Assembly (NCBI RefSeq): GCF_025143365.1
Contig: NZ_JALXPE010000015.1
Location: forward strand, 3,418-67,417
Direction of reading: 5' to 3'
From: Microbacterium sp. p3-SID336
GTDB lineage: Bacteria > Actinomycetota > Actinomycetes > Actinomycetales > Microbacteriaceae
Length of the DNA stretch: 64,000 nt
The translations under genes were made by a program, and so were the position numbers. This document shows positions 1-7,801 of this stretch, piece by piece; positions within the stretch are counted from its first letter, which is position 1, and the number at the start of each line of letters is the position of its first letter. The notes beneath the pieces were generated by a model that did not search any database, was not told where the DNA came from, and saw only the letters and a list, made by a program, of their open reading frames with translations.

Positions 1-2
1 GC

Positions 3-308
3 GCCGCCGACGGCACTCCGCTGACCGCGCAGGAGGTGCTCGGCGTCGTGTCGGCGATCGCTGACCAGGGGGTCGTGGTGCATCCGGGGCCGAGCTCGAT
101 CCAGCTGATCCCTGCCTACGGCTTCACCGACCGGGAGCTCGACGAGGTGGACGCGGCTGTGCGCGCCGGCGTGGCGCAGGCGCGGTCCCGGATGCAGGCG
201 CACACACGAGTGCAGGTGCCCGTGCAGGCGCCGGCGCAGCTGCCAGCACAGATGCAGCCGCAGACGCCGGTGCAGACGCCGGGGCAGACGCCGGGGGTCT
301 GCGCATGA
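3..308 (+). CDS. mpaD: Daptide-type aminotransferase, C-terminal end (partial)
   Basis: The reading frame is open from the window edge, so the start lies outside. The visible part resembles the C-terminal subdomain of class III PLP-dependent aminotransferases (a GVVVHPG segment, then ELDEVDAAVRAG). In daptide pathways an aminotransferase converts the ketone left after oxidative decarboxylation of the C-terminal Thr into an amine; that role is inferred from the neighbours. The last 35 or so residues are a low-complexity tail of Pro, Gln, Val and Thr encoded by an imperfect 12-base repeat, unusual for this family. The stop codon overlaps the next start (ATGA), so the two genes are probably translationally coupled. 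The lysine and cofactor-binding residues are not visible. Confidence 0.75.
   Translation, partial: AADGTPLTAQEVLGVVSAIADQGVVVHPGPSSIQLIPAYGFTDRELDEVDAAVRAGVAQARSRMQAHTRVQVPVQAPAQLPAQMQPQTPVQTPGQTPGVCA
199..300 (+). repeat. Imperfect 12-base repeats encoding a Pro/Gln-rich tail
   Basis: The 3' end of the aminotransferase frame repeats units such as CAGACGCCGGTG and CAGACGCCGGGG, giving a protein tail built from QTP, QAP and QVP triplets. It looks like a replication-slippage expansion at the end of the gene. It does not interrupt the reading frame. Confidence 0.7.
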
Positions 309-1519
309 GGGCGGACTCGACGCGACGCGTGCCCACGCTGTGGCACGGACACGGCGTCGCGCGACGGATGACCGCGCGGCTGACCGCGGGGCGGGCGGCG
401 CTCGTCATCGCGGACGCGGCGGTCGCGGCCCCGCTCCCGCCCGGAGCCTCGGTGCGGACCATCACCGTCGACGCGCGGCGCGTGGATGTCGCGATGGTCC
501 TGACGCTCGCGCACGAGATCGCGCGGCGGCGGCCGGAGGTCGTCGTGGCCGTGGGCGGGGGCAGCGTCCTGGACGCCAGCAAGATCGCCGCGCTCGCCCT
601 CGCCCCCGGACGTGCCCTCGACTATGCGATCGGCCACGCCTCCCGCTCGGCGCTGACGATGCTCCCGCGTGCCGCCGCGCCCGTCGACCTCATCGCCGTG
701 CCCACCACGATCGGCACCTCGTCCGAGACCAACAGCGTCGGCATCCTCAAGAACGCGAACGGCTACCGCCTGCTCATCGGAGACTGTCTGCGCCCGCGAC
801 ACGCACTGATCGATCCGTGCCACCTGGCCACCCTGACCCGCAACGCCGTCAGAGAAGGGGCGTTGGAGGCGTTTCTTCGGCTCGCGGGCGCGTCGACGGG
901 CGTGGGACGCACCACCAGGAGCGACAGCGACGCGGTCGCCCTCGGCAGGGCGATCCTCGAGACGGCGGCCCGTGATTCCGTGACGCCGGCGGGGCGGCTT
1001 CGTCTCGCGCGGCTGAGCGCCGCGACGCAGCGCAGCGCCGCGCTCCGCGGCCCCGATCGCTTCAGCGCCCGCCACTGGTACCTCGCGAACGAGGTGGCCT
1101 TCCATCTGCGGGTCCGGAAGATGGCGGCCACAGCTGCCGTGATCGCGGCCGTCTGGCGGCGGATCTGGGCGGGTGACGTACGGTGGGGCGACCGGGGCCG
1201 CCTGGAGGAGTTCTGGGCGCGGGTCGCCCACGCGGTCGCGCTGCCGCTCGACCCGCCGACCGGGATCGCCGCGCTGCTGGACGGCTGGGCCATCGCGAGT
1301 CCGCCGCGGCCGAGCACCCGACGGATCGATCGCATCGCCGCTGCCACGGAGGCCTGCTGGGGGCGACGACGGCCGATGCTGCCCGGCCTCATCGCGGCGG
1401 ACTTCCGCGAGGTGCTGCGCGATGCCCGGTGGGCTCCGCGACCACTCCACGGCGATGGTTTCGCCGACGGAACGACCGAACGACCGAGAGGAGGTGAGGG
1501 AGATGAACACAGACGTTGA
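305..1519 (+). CDS. Daptide biosynthesis dehydrogenase (iron-alcohol-dehydrogenase-like)
   Basis: A 404-residue protein with the fold markers of iron-containing alcohol dehydrogenases: the dinucleotide-binding GGGSVLDASK segment near residue 95 and the TTIGTSSE segment near residue 140. In the daptide family an enzyme of this class acts with a recognition protein to oxidise and decarboxylate the C-terminal Thr of the precursor. The usual metal-ligand pattern (Asp-x3-His and two later His) is not evident: the matching stretch reads REGALEAF. It may therefore be metal-free or use other ligands. The ATG overlaps the previous stop. Its 3' end carries the ribosome-binding site of the first precursor and overlaps that gene by 17 bases. 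Confidence 0.8.
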   Translation: MRADSTRRVPTLWHGHGVARRMTARLTAGRAALVIADAAVAAPLPPGASVRTITVDARRVDVAMVLTLAHEIARRRPEVVVAVGGGSVLDASKIAALALAPGRALDYAIGHASRSALTMLPRAAAPVDLIAVPTTIGTSSETNSVGILKNANGYRLLIGDCLRPRHALIDPCHLATLTRNAVREGALEAFLRLAGASTGVGRTTRSDSDAVALGRAILETAARDSVTPAGRLRLARLSAATQRSAALRGPDRFSARHWYLANEVAFHLRVRKMAATAAVIAAVWRRIWAGDVRWGDRGRLEEFWARVAHAVALPLDPPTGIAALLDGWAIASPPRPSTRRIDRIAAATEACWGRRRPMLPGLIAADFREVLRDARWAPRPLHGDGFADGTTERPRGGEGDEHRR

Positions 1520-1637
1520 CACCCGCATTCGCTTCGAAGAGCTGGATGCGATGGAGGCCCCCAGCTGGGAGAGCTTCTACAAGGGCGTGCTCGGGGCGCT
1601 GGTCCTGATCGGGATCGGCGCGGCTGCGGCGACGTGA
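1503..1637 (+). CDS. Daptide-type precursor peptide 1
   Basis: A 44-residue peptide with a perfect GGAGGTGAGG-type ribosome-binding site 6 to 14 bases upstream. The leader carries F-x-E-L-D-A-M-E-A-P at residues 11-20, shared with the two following peptides. The remaining 24 residues begin SWESFYKG, turn into a hydrophobic helix-like stretch rich in Gly, Leu, Ile and Ala, and end in Thr, the residue that daptide enzymes convert to a dimethylated diamine. No other part of the sequence resembles a known protein. The start overlaps the dehydrogenase gene by 17 bases. The cleavage site is inferred to lie just after the A-P of the motif. Confidence 0.9.
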   Translation: MNTDVDTRIRFEELDAMEAPSWESFYKGVLGALVLIGIGAAAAT

Positions 1638-1671
1638 GACCCGGGATGACATCGAGAGAAAGGAGGTGAAC

Positions 1672-1797
1672 ATGCACGCTGCGACATCGACCCTCGAGTT
1701 CACGGAGCTCGAGGCCATGGACGCGCCGGATGACGCCGGCGACTTCCTGCGCGGATTCGCGGTCGGCGTGATCATCGGGATCCTCGCCCTGACCTAG
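1672..1797 (+). CDS. Daptide-type precursor peptide 2
   Basis: A 41-residue peptide, 34 bases after precursor 1, with an AAGGAGGTGA ribosome-binding site. The leader motif F-x-E-L-E-A-M-D-A-P is at residues 10-19. The following 22 residues start with an acidic DDAGDF segment and continue as a hydrophobic stretch ending LALT. The final Thr and the shared leader motif identify it as a sibling substrate of the same modifying enzymes. Confidence 0.9.
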   Translation: MHAATSTLEFTELEAMDAPDDAGDFLRGFAVGVIIGILALT

Positions 1798-1831
1798 ACC
1801 GAGTCCGGAACACCAACCAAGGAGGTGCGCA

Positions 1832-1951
1832 GTGCAGACGACGTCGCTGGAGTTCGCAGAACTCGAACAACTCGACGCACCGCTCGAATGGTGGGAGCAC
1901 GCCAGCTACATCATCGCCATCATCGGCGCTGCGGCGGCGATCGCCACATGA
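1832..1951 (+). CDS. Daptide-type precursor peptide 3
   Basis: A 39-residue peptide starting at GTG, 34 bases after precursor 2, with an AAGGAGGTG ribosome-binding site. The leader motif F-x-E-L-E-Q-L-D-A-P is at residues 8-17. The 22-residue core begins LEWWEH, which gives it two Trp absent from precursor 2, then a hydrophobic Ile/Ala stretch ending IAT. Equal gene spacing and near-identical translation signals suggest that the three precursors arose by tandem duplication followed by divergence of the core. Confidence 0.88.
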   Translation: MQTTSLEFAELEQLDAPLEWWEHASYIIAIIGAAAAIAT

Positions 1952-1954
1952 CCG

Positions 1955-1975
1955 GTGGGGGGGGGGCGGCCCCAC
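1955..1975 (+). promoter_or_regulatory. Hairpin with a run of ten G between precursors and methyltransferase
   Basis: GTGGGG (1955-1960) can pair with CCCCAC (1970-1975) around a nine-base loop. The stem begins a homopolymer of ten G (1957-1966). There is no T-run, so it is not a classical terminator. It could act as an attenuator or RNA-stabilising structure that keeps precursor mRNA above enzyme mRNA. The G-run is also a likely place for slippage. The function is inferred. Confidence 0.4.
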
Positions 1976-2007
1976 ACGCCCGCACCCCATCGCCGCGGAA
2001 AGACAGC

Positions 2008-2841
2008 ATGCGTATGACACAGCCCCTGACGGAGACCATCGGGGCCCGCCTGCGCGCAGCGGGCGCCGTCGCGCGCGCACAGGACCTCTACGAGGGCGCC
2101 GGCACCGACTTCTACGAGCGGCTCGTCGGCGGCGACCCGGTCGAGATCCGGGAGGTGCTCGCTCTCGCCAGAACGACGGGCGACCCGATCCTCGATCTCG
2201 CAGCGGGAAGCGGCCGACTGACGATCCCGCTCGTGAGATCCGGCCGGCGCGTGACCGCCCTTGATTCCTCCTCGGACATGCTCTCCCGCCTCCGTCGCGC
2301 CCTGCCGGATCACCCGCTGCTCGACGGCGTCGTCGCAGACATGCGGAGCTTCGCGCTGGGGCGGGTCTTCCCCCTCATCGTGCTCGGCGCCACATCCATC
2401 ACGCTCCTCGACCGCGCAGGCCGAGCGCGGCTCTACGCGGCCGTGCAGGGCCACCTCGCCGCGGGCGGGGTGTTCGCCCTGACGGTCGCCGGTGGTGCCT
2501 CGGCCACGGAGCTCTCGTCGCCGCAGGACAGGGAGATCACCGTGCCGGGCCCCGACGGCGCGCAGACCTACCTGTTCTCGCAGCAGATCGAAGACGGCGG
2601 GTCCACGCGCCTGGTCAACTGGGTCCGCGTCGCGGACGTCGCGCCTCACGCCGAGGTCACCGTCCTCACCAGCCGCCTGCGGCTCCTCGACGCACACCAC
2701 CTCGCGCGGGAGCTGGTCGACGCGGGTTTCGTCACGCCCGCCATCACCGCCGTGCGCGCGCACCCGGGCGTCGACATCCTGCTGCTCGCGACGACGTGGC
2801 CCGACGCGCCCCGGAGAGGCGGCCCCGATGTTCGCGGCTGA
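2008..2841 (+). CDS. mpaM: Daptide-type SAM-dependent methyltransferase
   Basis: A 277-residue class I methyltransferase. The SAM-binding motif I, LDLAAGSGR, is near residue 58, followed by the acidic motif II region VTALDSSSDML. In this cluster it most likely N-methylates the C-terminal amine made by the dehydrogenase and aminotransferase; this is a family-based inference. ATG at 2008 was chosen because GCGGAAAGA lies just upstream; ATG at 2014 is a near-equal alternative. The gene ends 14 bases inside the protease gene, so the two are probably co-translated. Confidence 0.85.
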   Translation: MRMTQPLTETIGARLRAAGAVARAQDLYEGAGTDFYERLVGGDPVEIREVLALARTTGDPILDLAAGSGRLTIPLVRSGRRVTALDSSSDMLSRLRRALPDHPLLDGVVADMRSFALGRVFPLIVLGATSITLLDRAGRARLYAAVQGHLAAGGVFALTVAGGASATELSSPQDREITVPGPDGAQTYLFSQQIEDGGSTRLVNWVRVADVAPHAEVTVLTSRLRLLDAHHLARELVDAGFVTPAITAVRAHPGVDILLLATTWPDAPRRGGPDVRG

Positions 2842-4567
2842 TCTGCTCCGCCGCCGCGGTCGCCGCGCGGGCGCCCCGCTCCGCGCGGCGGACTGCCCGC
2901 TTCTCGCCACCGAGGTCGCTTTCGTGCCGCACGGCGACGACGGGAACTGGATCGCGATGCGGCAGGGTGTGCCGTCCGCGCGGGTGTCGCGCGCCGTCGT
3001 CGAACTGCTGACGGCGATGGACGGGCGCACGCCGCTCGACCGCCTGCATGGGCGCTTCGCCGCGTCGCAGCCCCTCGACGAGTTCCTGCGCCTCGTGCAG
3101 CGATTCCGCGCCACGGGGCTCCTGGACGGCTCGGCGACGCCGCCGCCCGGCCGGTGGACGTACCGCGCGCCCCTGACCGTGCAGTTCGCGACGTTGCGGG
3201 CGCCGGCGCTGTTCGGGCGGCTGCACGGACTCGTGGCGTCTCTGCCGCCGCGGCTCATCGTTATGACGGCCGCCGCCCTCGTGGCGCTGGGAGGCGTCGC
3301 CGCCGTCCTCCAGCTGGCCGACATCGCGGCCGCCGCGAGCAGTCCCGTGCCGCTGCCCAGCCTCGTGATCGTCATCGGCACGCTCGGACTCCTGACGCTG
3401 CTGCATGAGACCGCGCACGGCCTCGCGCTCACGCGGTTCGGCGGCAGCCCGCGTCGTGCCGGGATCATGCTCCTCTACCTGACGCCCGCGTTCTTCGTCG
3501 ATGTGACGGACGGCTGGCGTCTCAGCGCCCGCCGACACCGCGTCGGAGTGGCGCTCGCGGGCCCCGCCGTACACGCGGTCGTCGGTGCGGGCGCGTGCCT
3601 TGCCGCGCTCGTGCTGCCGCAACGACCGATCCGGCTCACGCTGCTGCTTCTCGCGGTCGCCTGCGGTGTGATCATCGCGGTCAATCTGATCCCGTTCGTG
3701 CGCTTCGACGGGTACCTCGCGCTCATGTCCGCGTTGGACGAGCCGAACCTGAGGAACCGGACGATCCGAGACGCAGCCGCCTGGACGGCTCGGGTCCTGT
3801 TCGGCGGCCGCCGCGCGAGCAGGAGCCTGGACCGGTGGTGGAGCGTGCCGTTCGGCCTCGCGAGCGTGGCGGCACCCGTGATGCTGGTGCTCTTCGCTCT
3901 GGCCCGCGCCGCGCGAGCGCTCGCCGCAGGCGGGCCGGCGCTCGGTGTGCTCGTGGTCGCGGGGGAGGGCGCGATCGCTCTCGTCGCCCTGCACCTGGTG
4001 GTGCGCTGGCTGTACCGAGTGCACCGTTCGGGGGTGTCCACCCTGCGGTTCGTGAGCGTCATCGCCGTGGCGCTCGGGACGGCCGCGCTCGCCGGGGTCG
4101 TCGTGCCCGTGCCCTCCAGCATCGCGCTCGGCTTCTCCGTTCGAGGGGATCGGGTGGTGCTTCTGCAGGCGGGGAGCCGACCAGCCGTCGATCTTCCCGA
4201 GGGGGCGCAGGTCACACTGCTGAGCAACGGCTTCCTCGTGAACGACGAGATCGGCCGGGGAACACTCCGCACGCGGCCTCCGACGCGGACGACTGTCGCA
4301 CCGGATGCCCTGTTCCCCGTGACGGTCGACGGCGTGGCGCTCTCCGCGGTCGCGGTCGCCGACGTGAAGCTGACCTCCTCGCCGACGCACCTTCCGCTCA
4401 CCGGCCAGGCCCGGGTGGACCTCGGCAGCAGAAGCGTGTGGCAGGCGTTGTGGACGGATGCGGTGCTGGCACCGCTGTCGGCCCCGGGAGACGCGCATCT
4501 GCCCGACGAGAAGCGACATGGCGAGAACCAGCAGGACGACACGGAGAAGAGGGATGCCCATGGATGA
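2828..4567 (+). CDS. mpaP: Daptide-type intramembrane metalloprotease (M50) with PqqD-like N-terminal region
   Basis: A 579-residue membrane protein. Residues 1-105 resemble a PqqD-like peptide-recognition winged helix (a [19 protein letters not shown] core). Membrane segments follow, with zinc motif HETAH near residue 196 and a second ligand region FVRFDGY near residue 296, the arrangement of site-2-protease-type M50 enzymes. The C-terminal 130 residues after the last membrane segment look extracytoplasmic. It probably removes the precursor leader at the membrane before export. ATG at 2828 gives the full PqqD-like region; it overlaps the methyltransferase gene by 14 bases. An alternative role is immunity or regulated proteolysis. 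Confidence 0.82.
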   Translation: MFAADLLRRRGRRAGAPLRAADCPLLATEVAFVPHGDDGNWIAMRQGVPSARVSRAVVELLTAMDGRTPLDRLHGRFAASQPLDEFLRLVQRFRATGLLDGSATPPPGRWTYRAPLTVQFATLRAPALFGRLHGLVASLPPRLIVMTAAALVALGGVAAVLQLADIAAAASSPVPLPSLVIVIGTLGLLTLLHETAHGLALTRFGGSPRRAGIMLLYLTPAFFVDVTDGWRLSARRHRVGVALAGPAVHAVVGAGACLAALVLPQRPIRLTLLLLAVACGVIIAVNLIPFVRFDGYLALMSALDEPNLRNRTIRDAAAWTARVLFGGRRASRSLDRWWSVPFGLASVAAPVMLVLFALARAARALAAGGPALGVLVVAGEGAIALVALHLVVRWLYRVHRSGVSTLRFVSVIAVALGTAALAGVVVPVPSSIALGFSVRGDRVVLLQAGSRPAVDLPEGAQVTLLSNGFLVNDEIGRGTLRTRPPTRTTVAPDALFPVTVDGVALSAVAVADVKLTSSPTHLPLTGQARVDLGSRSVWQALWTDAVLAPLSAPGDAHLPDEKRHGENQQDDTEKRDAHG

Positions 4568-5275
4568 GCACGCGATCGAGGTTCGCGGCCTGACGAAGAG
4601 GTTCGGTGCGCACACCGCCGTGGAGGAGCTGTCGTTCGCCGTGCCGTGCGGGTCGATCGTCGGGCTGCTCGGGCCGAACGGGGCGGGGAAGTCGACGACG
4701 CTGCGCGCGATCGTCGGGCTGCTCGCCCCACGGCCGGGACCGCCCTCGTCGACGGGCGGCCCTTCTCCGCACTGGACAACCCTGCCGCCCACGTGGGCGT
4801 GCACATGGACGGGTTCGGCTTCGAAACGGGGATCACGGCGCAGCGTCACCTGGAGATCGCGCGCCTCGCCGCCGGTGCTCCGCGCAGCCGGGTCGCGGAT
4901 GTGCTCGCCGAGGTCGCGCTCACCGCCGACGCCCGGCGCCGCGTGAAGACCTTCTCGACGGGGATGACGCAGCGCCTCGGTCTGGCGACCGCGCTGATCG
5001 GCTCCCCGCGCACGCTGATCCTCGACGAGCCGGCGAACGGACTCGACCCGGATGGCATCCGCTGGCTGCGCGGATTCCTCCGCAACTTCGCTCTCCGCGG
5101 GGGGACCGTTCTGATCGCGAGCCATCAGCTGCTCGAACTCGAGCAGATCGTCGACGAGGTCGTGATCATCAAGCGGCGGGCGCTCTTCGCCGGCCCTCTC
5201 CGCGACCTGGTCGCGGATGGCGCCGACTCCCTGGAGAGCAGGTACTTCGACCTCGTGGAAGGAGCGGACTGGTGA
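4554..5275 (+). pseudogene. ABC transporter ATP-binding protein of the daptide exporter, frameshifted
   Basis: The N-terminal part, with Walker [10 protein letters not shown], is read in the frame starting at ATG 4554 or 4560. The C-terminal part, with signature STGMTQR, Walker B LILDEPANGLDP and switch ASHQL, is read in the frame one base earlier. The frames meet near 4728-4732, where CTCGCCCCACGGCC lacks one base against the expected L-A-P-T-A-G reading. Except for this single missing base the protein is complete at about 240 residues and every motif is intact, so this is either a recent loss of function or a sequencing error. Both permease genes follow with four-base overlaps. Confidence 0.8.
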
Positions 5276-6000
5276 GGGGCGCCGTCGCGAGCGAGCTGCT
5301 GCGGTCGGTGAGCGGGCTCTCGGTGCTGGCGGTCTATCTGGTCGCGGTCCTCCTGCCGGCGTACGTGCTCTTCTCGGACGGGTCGCGGTTCGATGCCGCG
5401 GGTCTCGACGCGGGCGAGGCCACGCTCCGCCTGATGCAGCCGTTGGCGTGGGCGGCGATGTCCGCGGCGTTCGTGGGTGCCTACACCGTGACGCGCGAGT
5501 ACTACTACGGCGCGATGGACCGGACGCTCACCGCGATGGGCTTCCGCCGGGCGTTCGTCGCGAAGCTCGTGGCGGGCGCGCTGATCGCGGTGGCGCTGAC
5601 GGTGTGCACGGCCCTGTGCTGGACGGTGGGGACGTTCTTCGTCCTGAGAGCCCAAGGCCTGGTGATGGAGATGACCCCCGCGGCCTGGGGCGTGTACGGC
5701 GGCGCGGTGTTCGGCGCGATGTTCGGTGCGGTGATGGGCGCATCCATCGGCTGGATCAGCCGGAACTACTACGTGACCGCGATCGTGGTCCTGGGGTTCC
5801 CGATGGTCGTGGAGTTCGCGTTGCTGCGAACCGCGCCGGAGGTGGCGAAGTTCTCGCCCGGACTGGCGCTCGCGGCTCTGGGCGTTCCCGGATACCAGGG
5901 GCGGCTGCTCGATCTGGTGCCCGCCCTCGCCGTGACTGTCGTATGGACCGCAGGGTTGGTCGCGGTGGCGTGGGCTCGGGGGCGCAGGAGCGTGGCGTGA
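5272..6000 (+). CDS. ABC transporter permease 1 of the daptide exporter
   Basis: A 242-residue hydrophobic protein with about six membrane segments, of the ABC-2 (ATPase plus separate permeases) type. A TVTREYYYGAMDRTLTAMGF segment between the second and third helices resembles the cytoplasmic coupling region of ABC-2 permeases. The GTG start overlaps the ATPase stop, so translation depends on the upstream frame. It probably forms a heterodimer with the next gene product for peptide export or self-protection. Confidence 0.7.
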   Translation: MRGAVASELLRSVSGLSVLAVYLVAVLLPAYVLFSDGSRFDAAGLDAGEATLRLMQPLAWAAMSAAFVGAYTVTREYYYGAMDRTLTAMGFRRAFVAKLVAGALIAVALTVCTALCWTVGTFFVLRAQGLVMEMTPAAWGVYGGAVFGAMFGAVMGASIGWISRNYYVTAIVVLGFPMVVEFALLRTAPEVAKFSPGLALAALGVPGYQGRLLDLVPALAVTVVWTAGLVAVAWARGRRSVA

Positions 6001-6731
6001 TCCGTCGGGCGTTCCACGCGCAGGTGCAGGGCTTCGCCGGGGACCTGGTGCTCCTCGGGGTCGCGACCGCGGCGTTCGTGATGTCGCTCTCCCTGGCGCT
6101 GAGCATCCCGTCGGAGGCCGCCGCGGCTCCTCCCGGCGCGAGGGAGTCACTTGCCGCGCTCCTGAGCTCCGCGCTCGCGATGAACGCCGCGATCCTCGCC
6201 GCGATCTACGGCTCGTTCCGGTACACGATCGATCGACGTGACGGCGTGATCGCGCAGCGGCTGATGCTGCAGTCCCGGTGGGCGCTCCTGCTCGCCAGAG
6301 CGCCGACGACCGCGGTCGGCGGCGCGGTCGTCGCGCTGGTCTCTCTGCTCGGTGGTCGTCTCGCGCTCGCTCTCGCGCTGGGCGGTGTCCCGGTGGACGT
6401 CGGCGCCGTCGCGCGTACGCTCGGCATCGGTGCGGTCGCGGCCCTCTGGGGGCTGGGAGTGGGCCTTCTCGTGCGGTTCCATCTGGTGGCTCTGTTCGTC
6501 ACCGCGATGTCCTTGGGGGTCGCGCCCGTCCTGGCAGCGCTCGGCGTCGCGGCGGCCGCCGCCTCCCCGCTGCTGGCCCTGCTCGCGGCGTTCGGATTCG
6601 ATGTCACCGGGGTCGGGCTGCTGCCGGAGCATCGACTGGATCCCGCCGTGTCAGCGCTGGTGGCGGTGGGCTGGGTGCTCGCGGCGGTGGGAGCCGGGGG
6701 TGCGGCGTTCGTCCGCCGCGACGTGACCTGA
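5997..6731 (+). CDS. ABC transporter permease 2 of the daptide exporter
   Basis: A 244-residue protein with about six hydrophobic segments and very high Ala/Val/Leu content. It starts at GTG overlapping the previous stop by three bases. It has little recognisable motif content, but its size, topology and position make it the partner permease. It is the last gene of the cluster on this side; the following gene has its own promoter. Confidence 0.65.
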   Translation: MIRRAFHAQVQGFAGDLVLLGVATAAFVMSLSLALSIPSEAAAAPPGARESLAALLSSALAMNAAILAAIYGSFRYTIDRRDGVIAQRLMLQSRWALLLARAPTTAVGGAVVALVSLLGGRLALALALGGVPVDVGAVARTLGIGAVAALWGLGVGLLVRFHLVALFVTAMSLGVAPVLAALGVAAAAASPLLALLAAFGFDVTGVGLLPEHRLDPAVSALVAVGWVLAAVGAGGAAFVRRDVT

Positions 6732-6768
6732 CGGCCAGCGCACAGAGCACCGCTGCGGACGGGCGACG

Positions 6769-6780
6769 TAGGATTTCGAG
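6769..6780 (+). promoter_or_regulatory. Leaderless -10 element of trhO
   Basis: TAGGAT (6769-6774) followed by exactly six bases places the transcription start on the GTG at 6781. No ribosome-binding site is present. The same geometry recurs at pta, dnaX, mqo, tadA, holB and pncA. Confidence 0.6.
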
Positions 6781-7692
6781 GTGGCAACCCCCAAGATCGT
6801 CCTCTTCTACGCCTTCACGCCCCTGGCCGACCCGGAGGCCGTGCGCGTCTGGCAGCGCGATGTCGGTGAGGCCCTGGGGCTGCGGGGTCGGCTGCTGATC
6901 TCGTCGCACGGGATCAACGGCACCCTCGGCGGCGACATCACCGCCCTGAAGAAGTGGCTGCGCTCGTTCCGCTCCTATGCGCCGTTCCGCGACGCCGACA
7001 TCAAGTGGAGCGAGGGCTCCGGCCTCGACGCCGAGGGGCGCAGCGTGGACTTCCCCAAGCTCAGCGTCAAGGTGCGCGAGGAGATCGTGTCGTTCGGTGC
7101 ACCCGGCGAGCTCCGCGTGGACGAGCACGGCGTGGTCGGTGGAGGCACGAGGCTCACCCCCGAGCAGCTGCACGCCCTGGTGGAGGAGCGCGGCGAGGAG
7201 GTCGTGTTCTTCGACGGGCGCAACGCGCTCGAAGCGCAGATCGGGCGGTTCCGCGGCGCGGTCGTGCCCGACACGGACACCACCCGCGACTTCGTGAGGC
7301 TGCTCGACGAGGGGGTCTACGACGACCTCAAGGGGAAGCCCGTCGTGACGTACTGCACGGGCGGCATCCGGTGCGAGGTGCTGTCGAGCCTGATGACCGC
7401 ACGCGGCTTCGGAGAGGTGTACCAGCTGGAGGGCGGCATCGTCCGCTACGGAGAGAAGTACGGGGACGACGGCCTCTGGGACGGGTCGCTGTACGTGTTC
7501 GACGGCCGTGGGTCGGTCGACTTCTCCGACCACGCGCGAGTGATCGGAGAATGCGCCGGCTGCGGTGCCGCCACCAAGCGCACCGCGAACTGCCCCGACC
7601 TCTCCTGTCGCGCGCAGTTCGTGGTGTGCGAGACCTGCGACGCGGTGCCCTGCGATGCGCACGCGGCGGGGGCGGTGTCCGCGACCGCCTGA
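6781..7692 (+). CDS. trhO: tRNA uridine-34 hydroxylase, rhodanese family
   Basis: A 303-residue protein matching the TrhO/YceA (UPF0176) family throughout: an N-terminal ferredoxin-like region ([12 protein letters not shown]), a central rhodanese domain with the catalytic Cys in YCTGGIRCE near residue 198, and a C-terminal Cys-rich segment (ECAGCG, CPDLSC, CETC). The enzyme hydroxylates the wobble uridine of certain tRNAs in the cytoplasm, using oxygen. Length is normal for the family. The gene appears leaderless and stands alone between the peptide cluster and a convergent operon. Confidence 0.92.
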   Translation: MATPKIVLFYAFTPLADPEAVRVWQRDVGEALGLRGRLLISSHGINGTLGGDITALKKWLRSFRSYAPFRDADIKWSEGSGLDAEGRSVDFPKLSVKVREEIVSFGAPGELRVDEHGVVGGGTRLTPEQLHALVEERGEEVVFFDGRNALEAQIGRFRGAVVPDTDTTRDFVRLLDEGVYDDLKGKPVVTYCTGGIRCEVLSSLMTARGFGEVYQLEGGIVRYGEKYGDDGLWDGSLYVFDGRGSVDFSDHARVIGECAGCGAATKRTANCPDLSCRAQFVVCETCDAVPCDAHAAGAVSATA

Positions 7693-7718
7693 CCCCACGC
7701 CCGCGGCGACCCGCCCTG

Positions 7719-7787
7719 GTGCGTGACCCCGCGCCCCGGCGACCGCGGCGACCGGTCACGGTGCGTGACCCCGCGCCCCGGCGACCG
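7719..7787 (+). repeat. Direct repeat, 27-base unit, after trhO
   Basis: Two identical 27-base units start at 7719 and 7761, each opening with GTGCGTGACCCCGCGCCCC. They are separated by 15 bases that also resemble part of the unit. They lie in the short gap between the convergent trhO and transglutaminase genes. A related arrangement follows asd. Confidence 0.75.
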
Positions 7788-7801
7788 CCGTCTCCCGCGG
7801 C

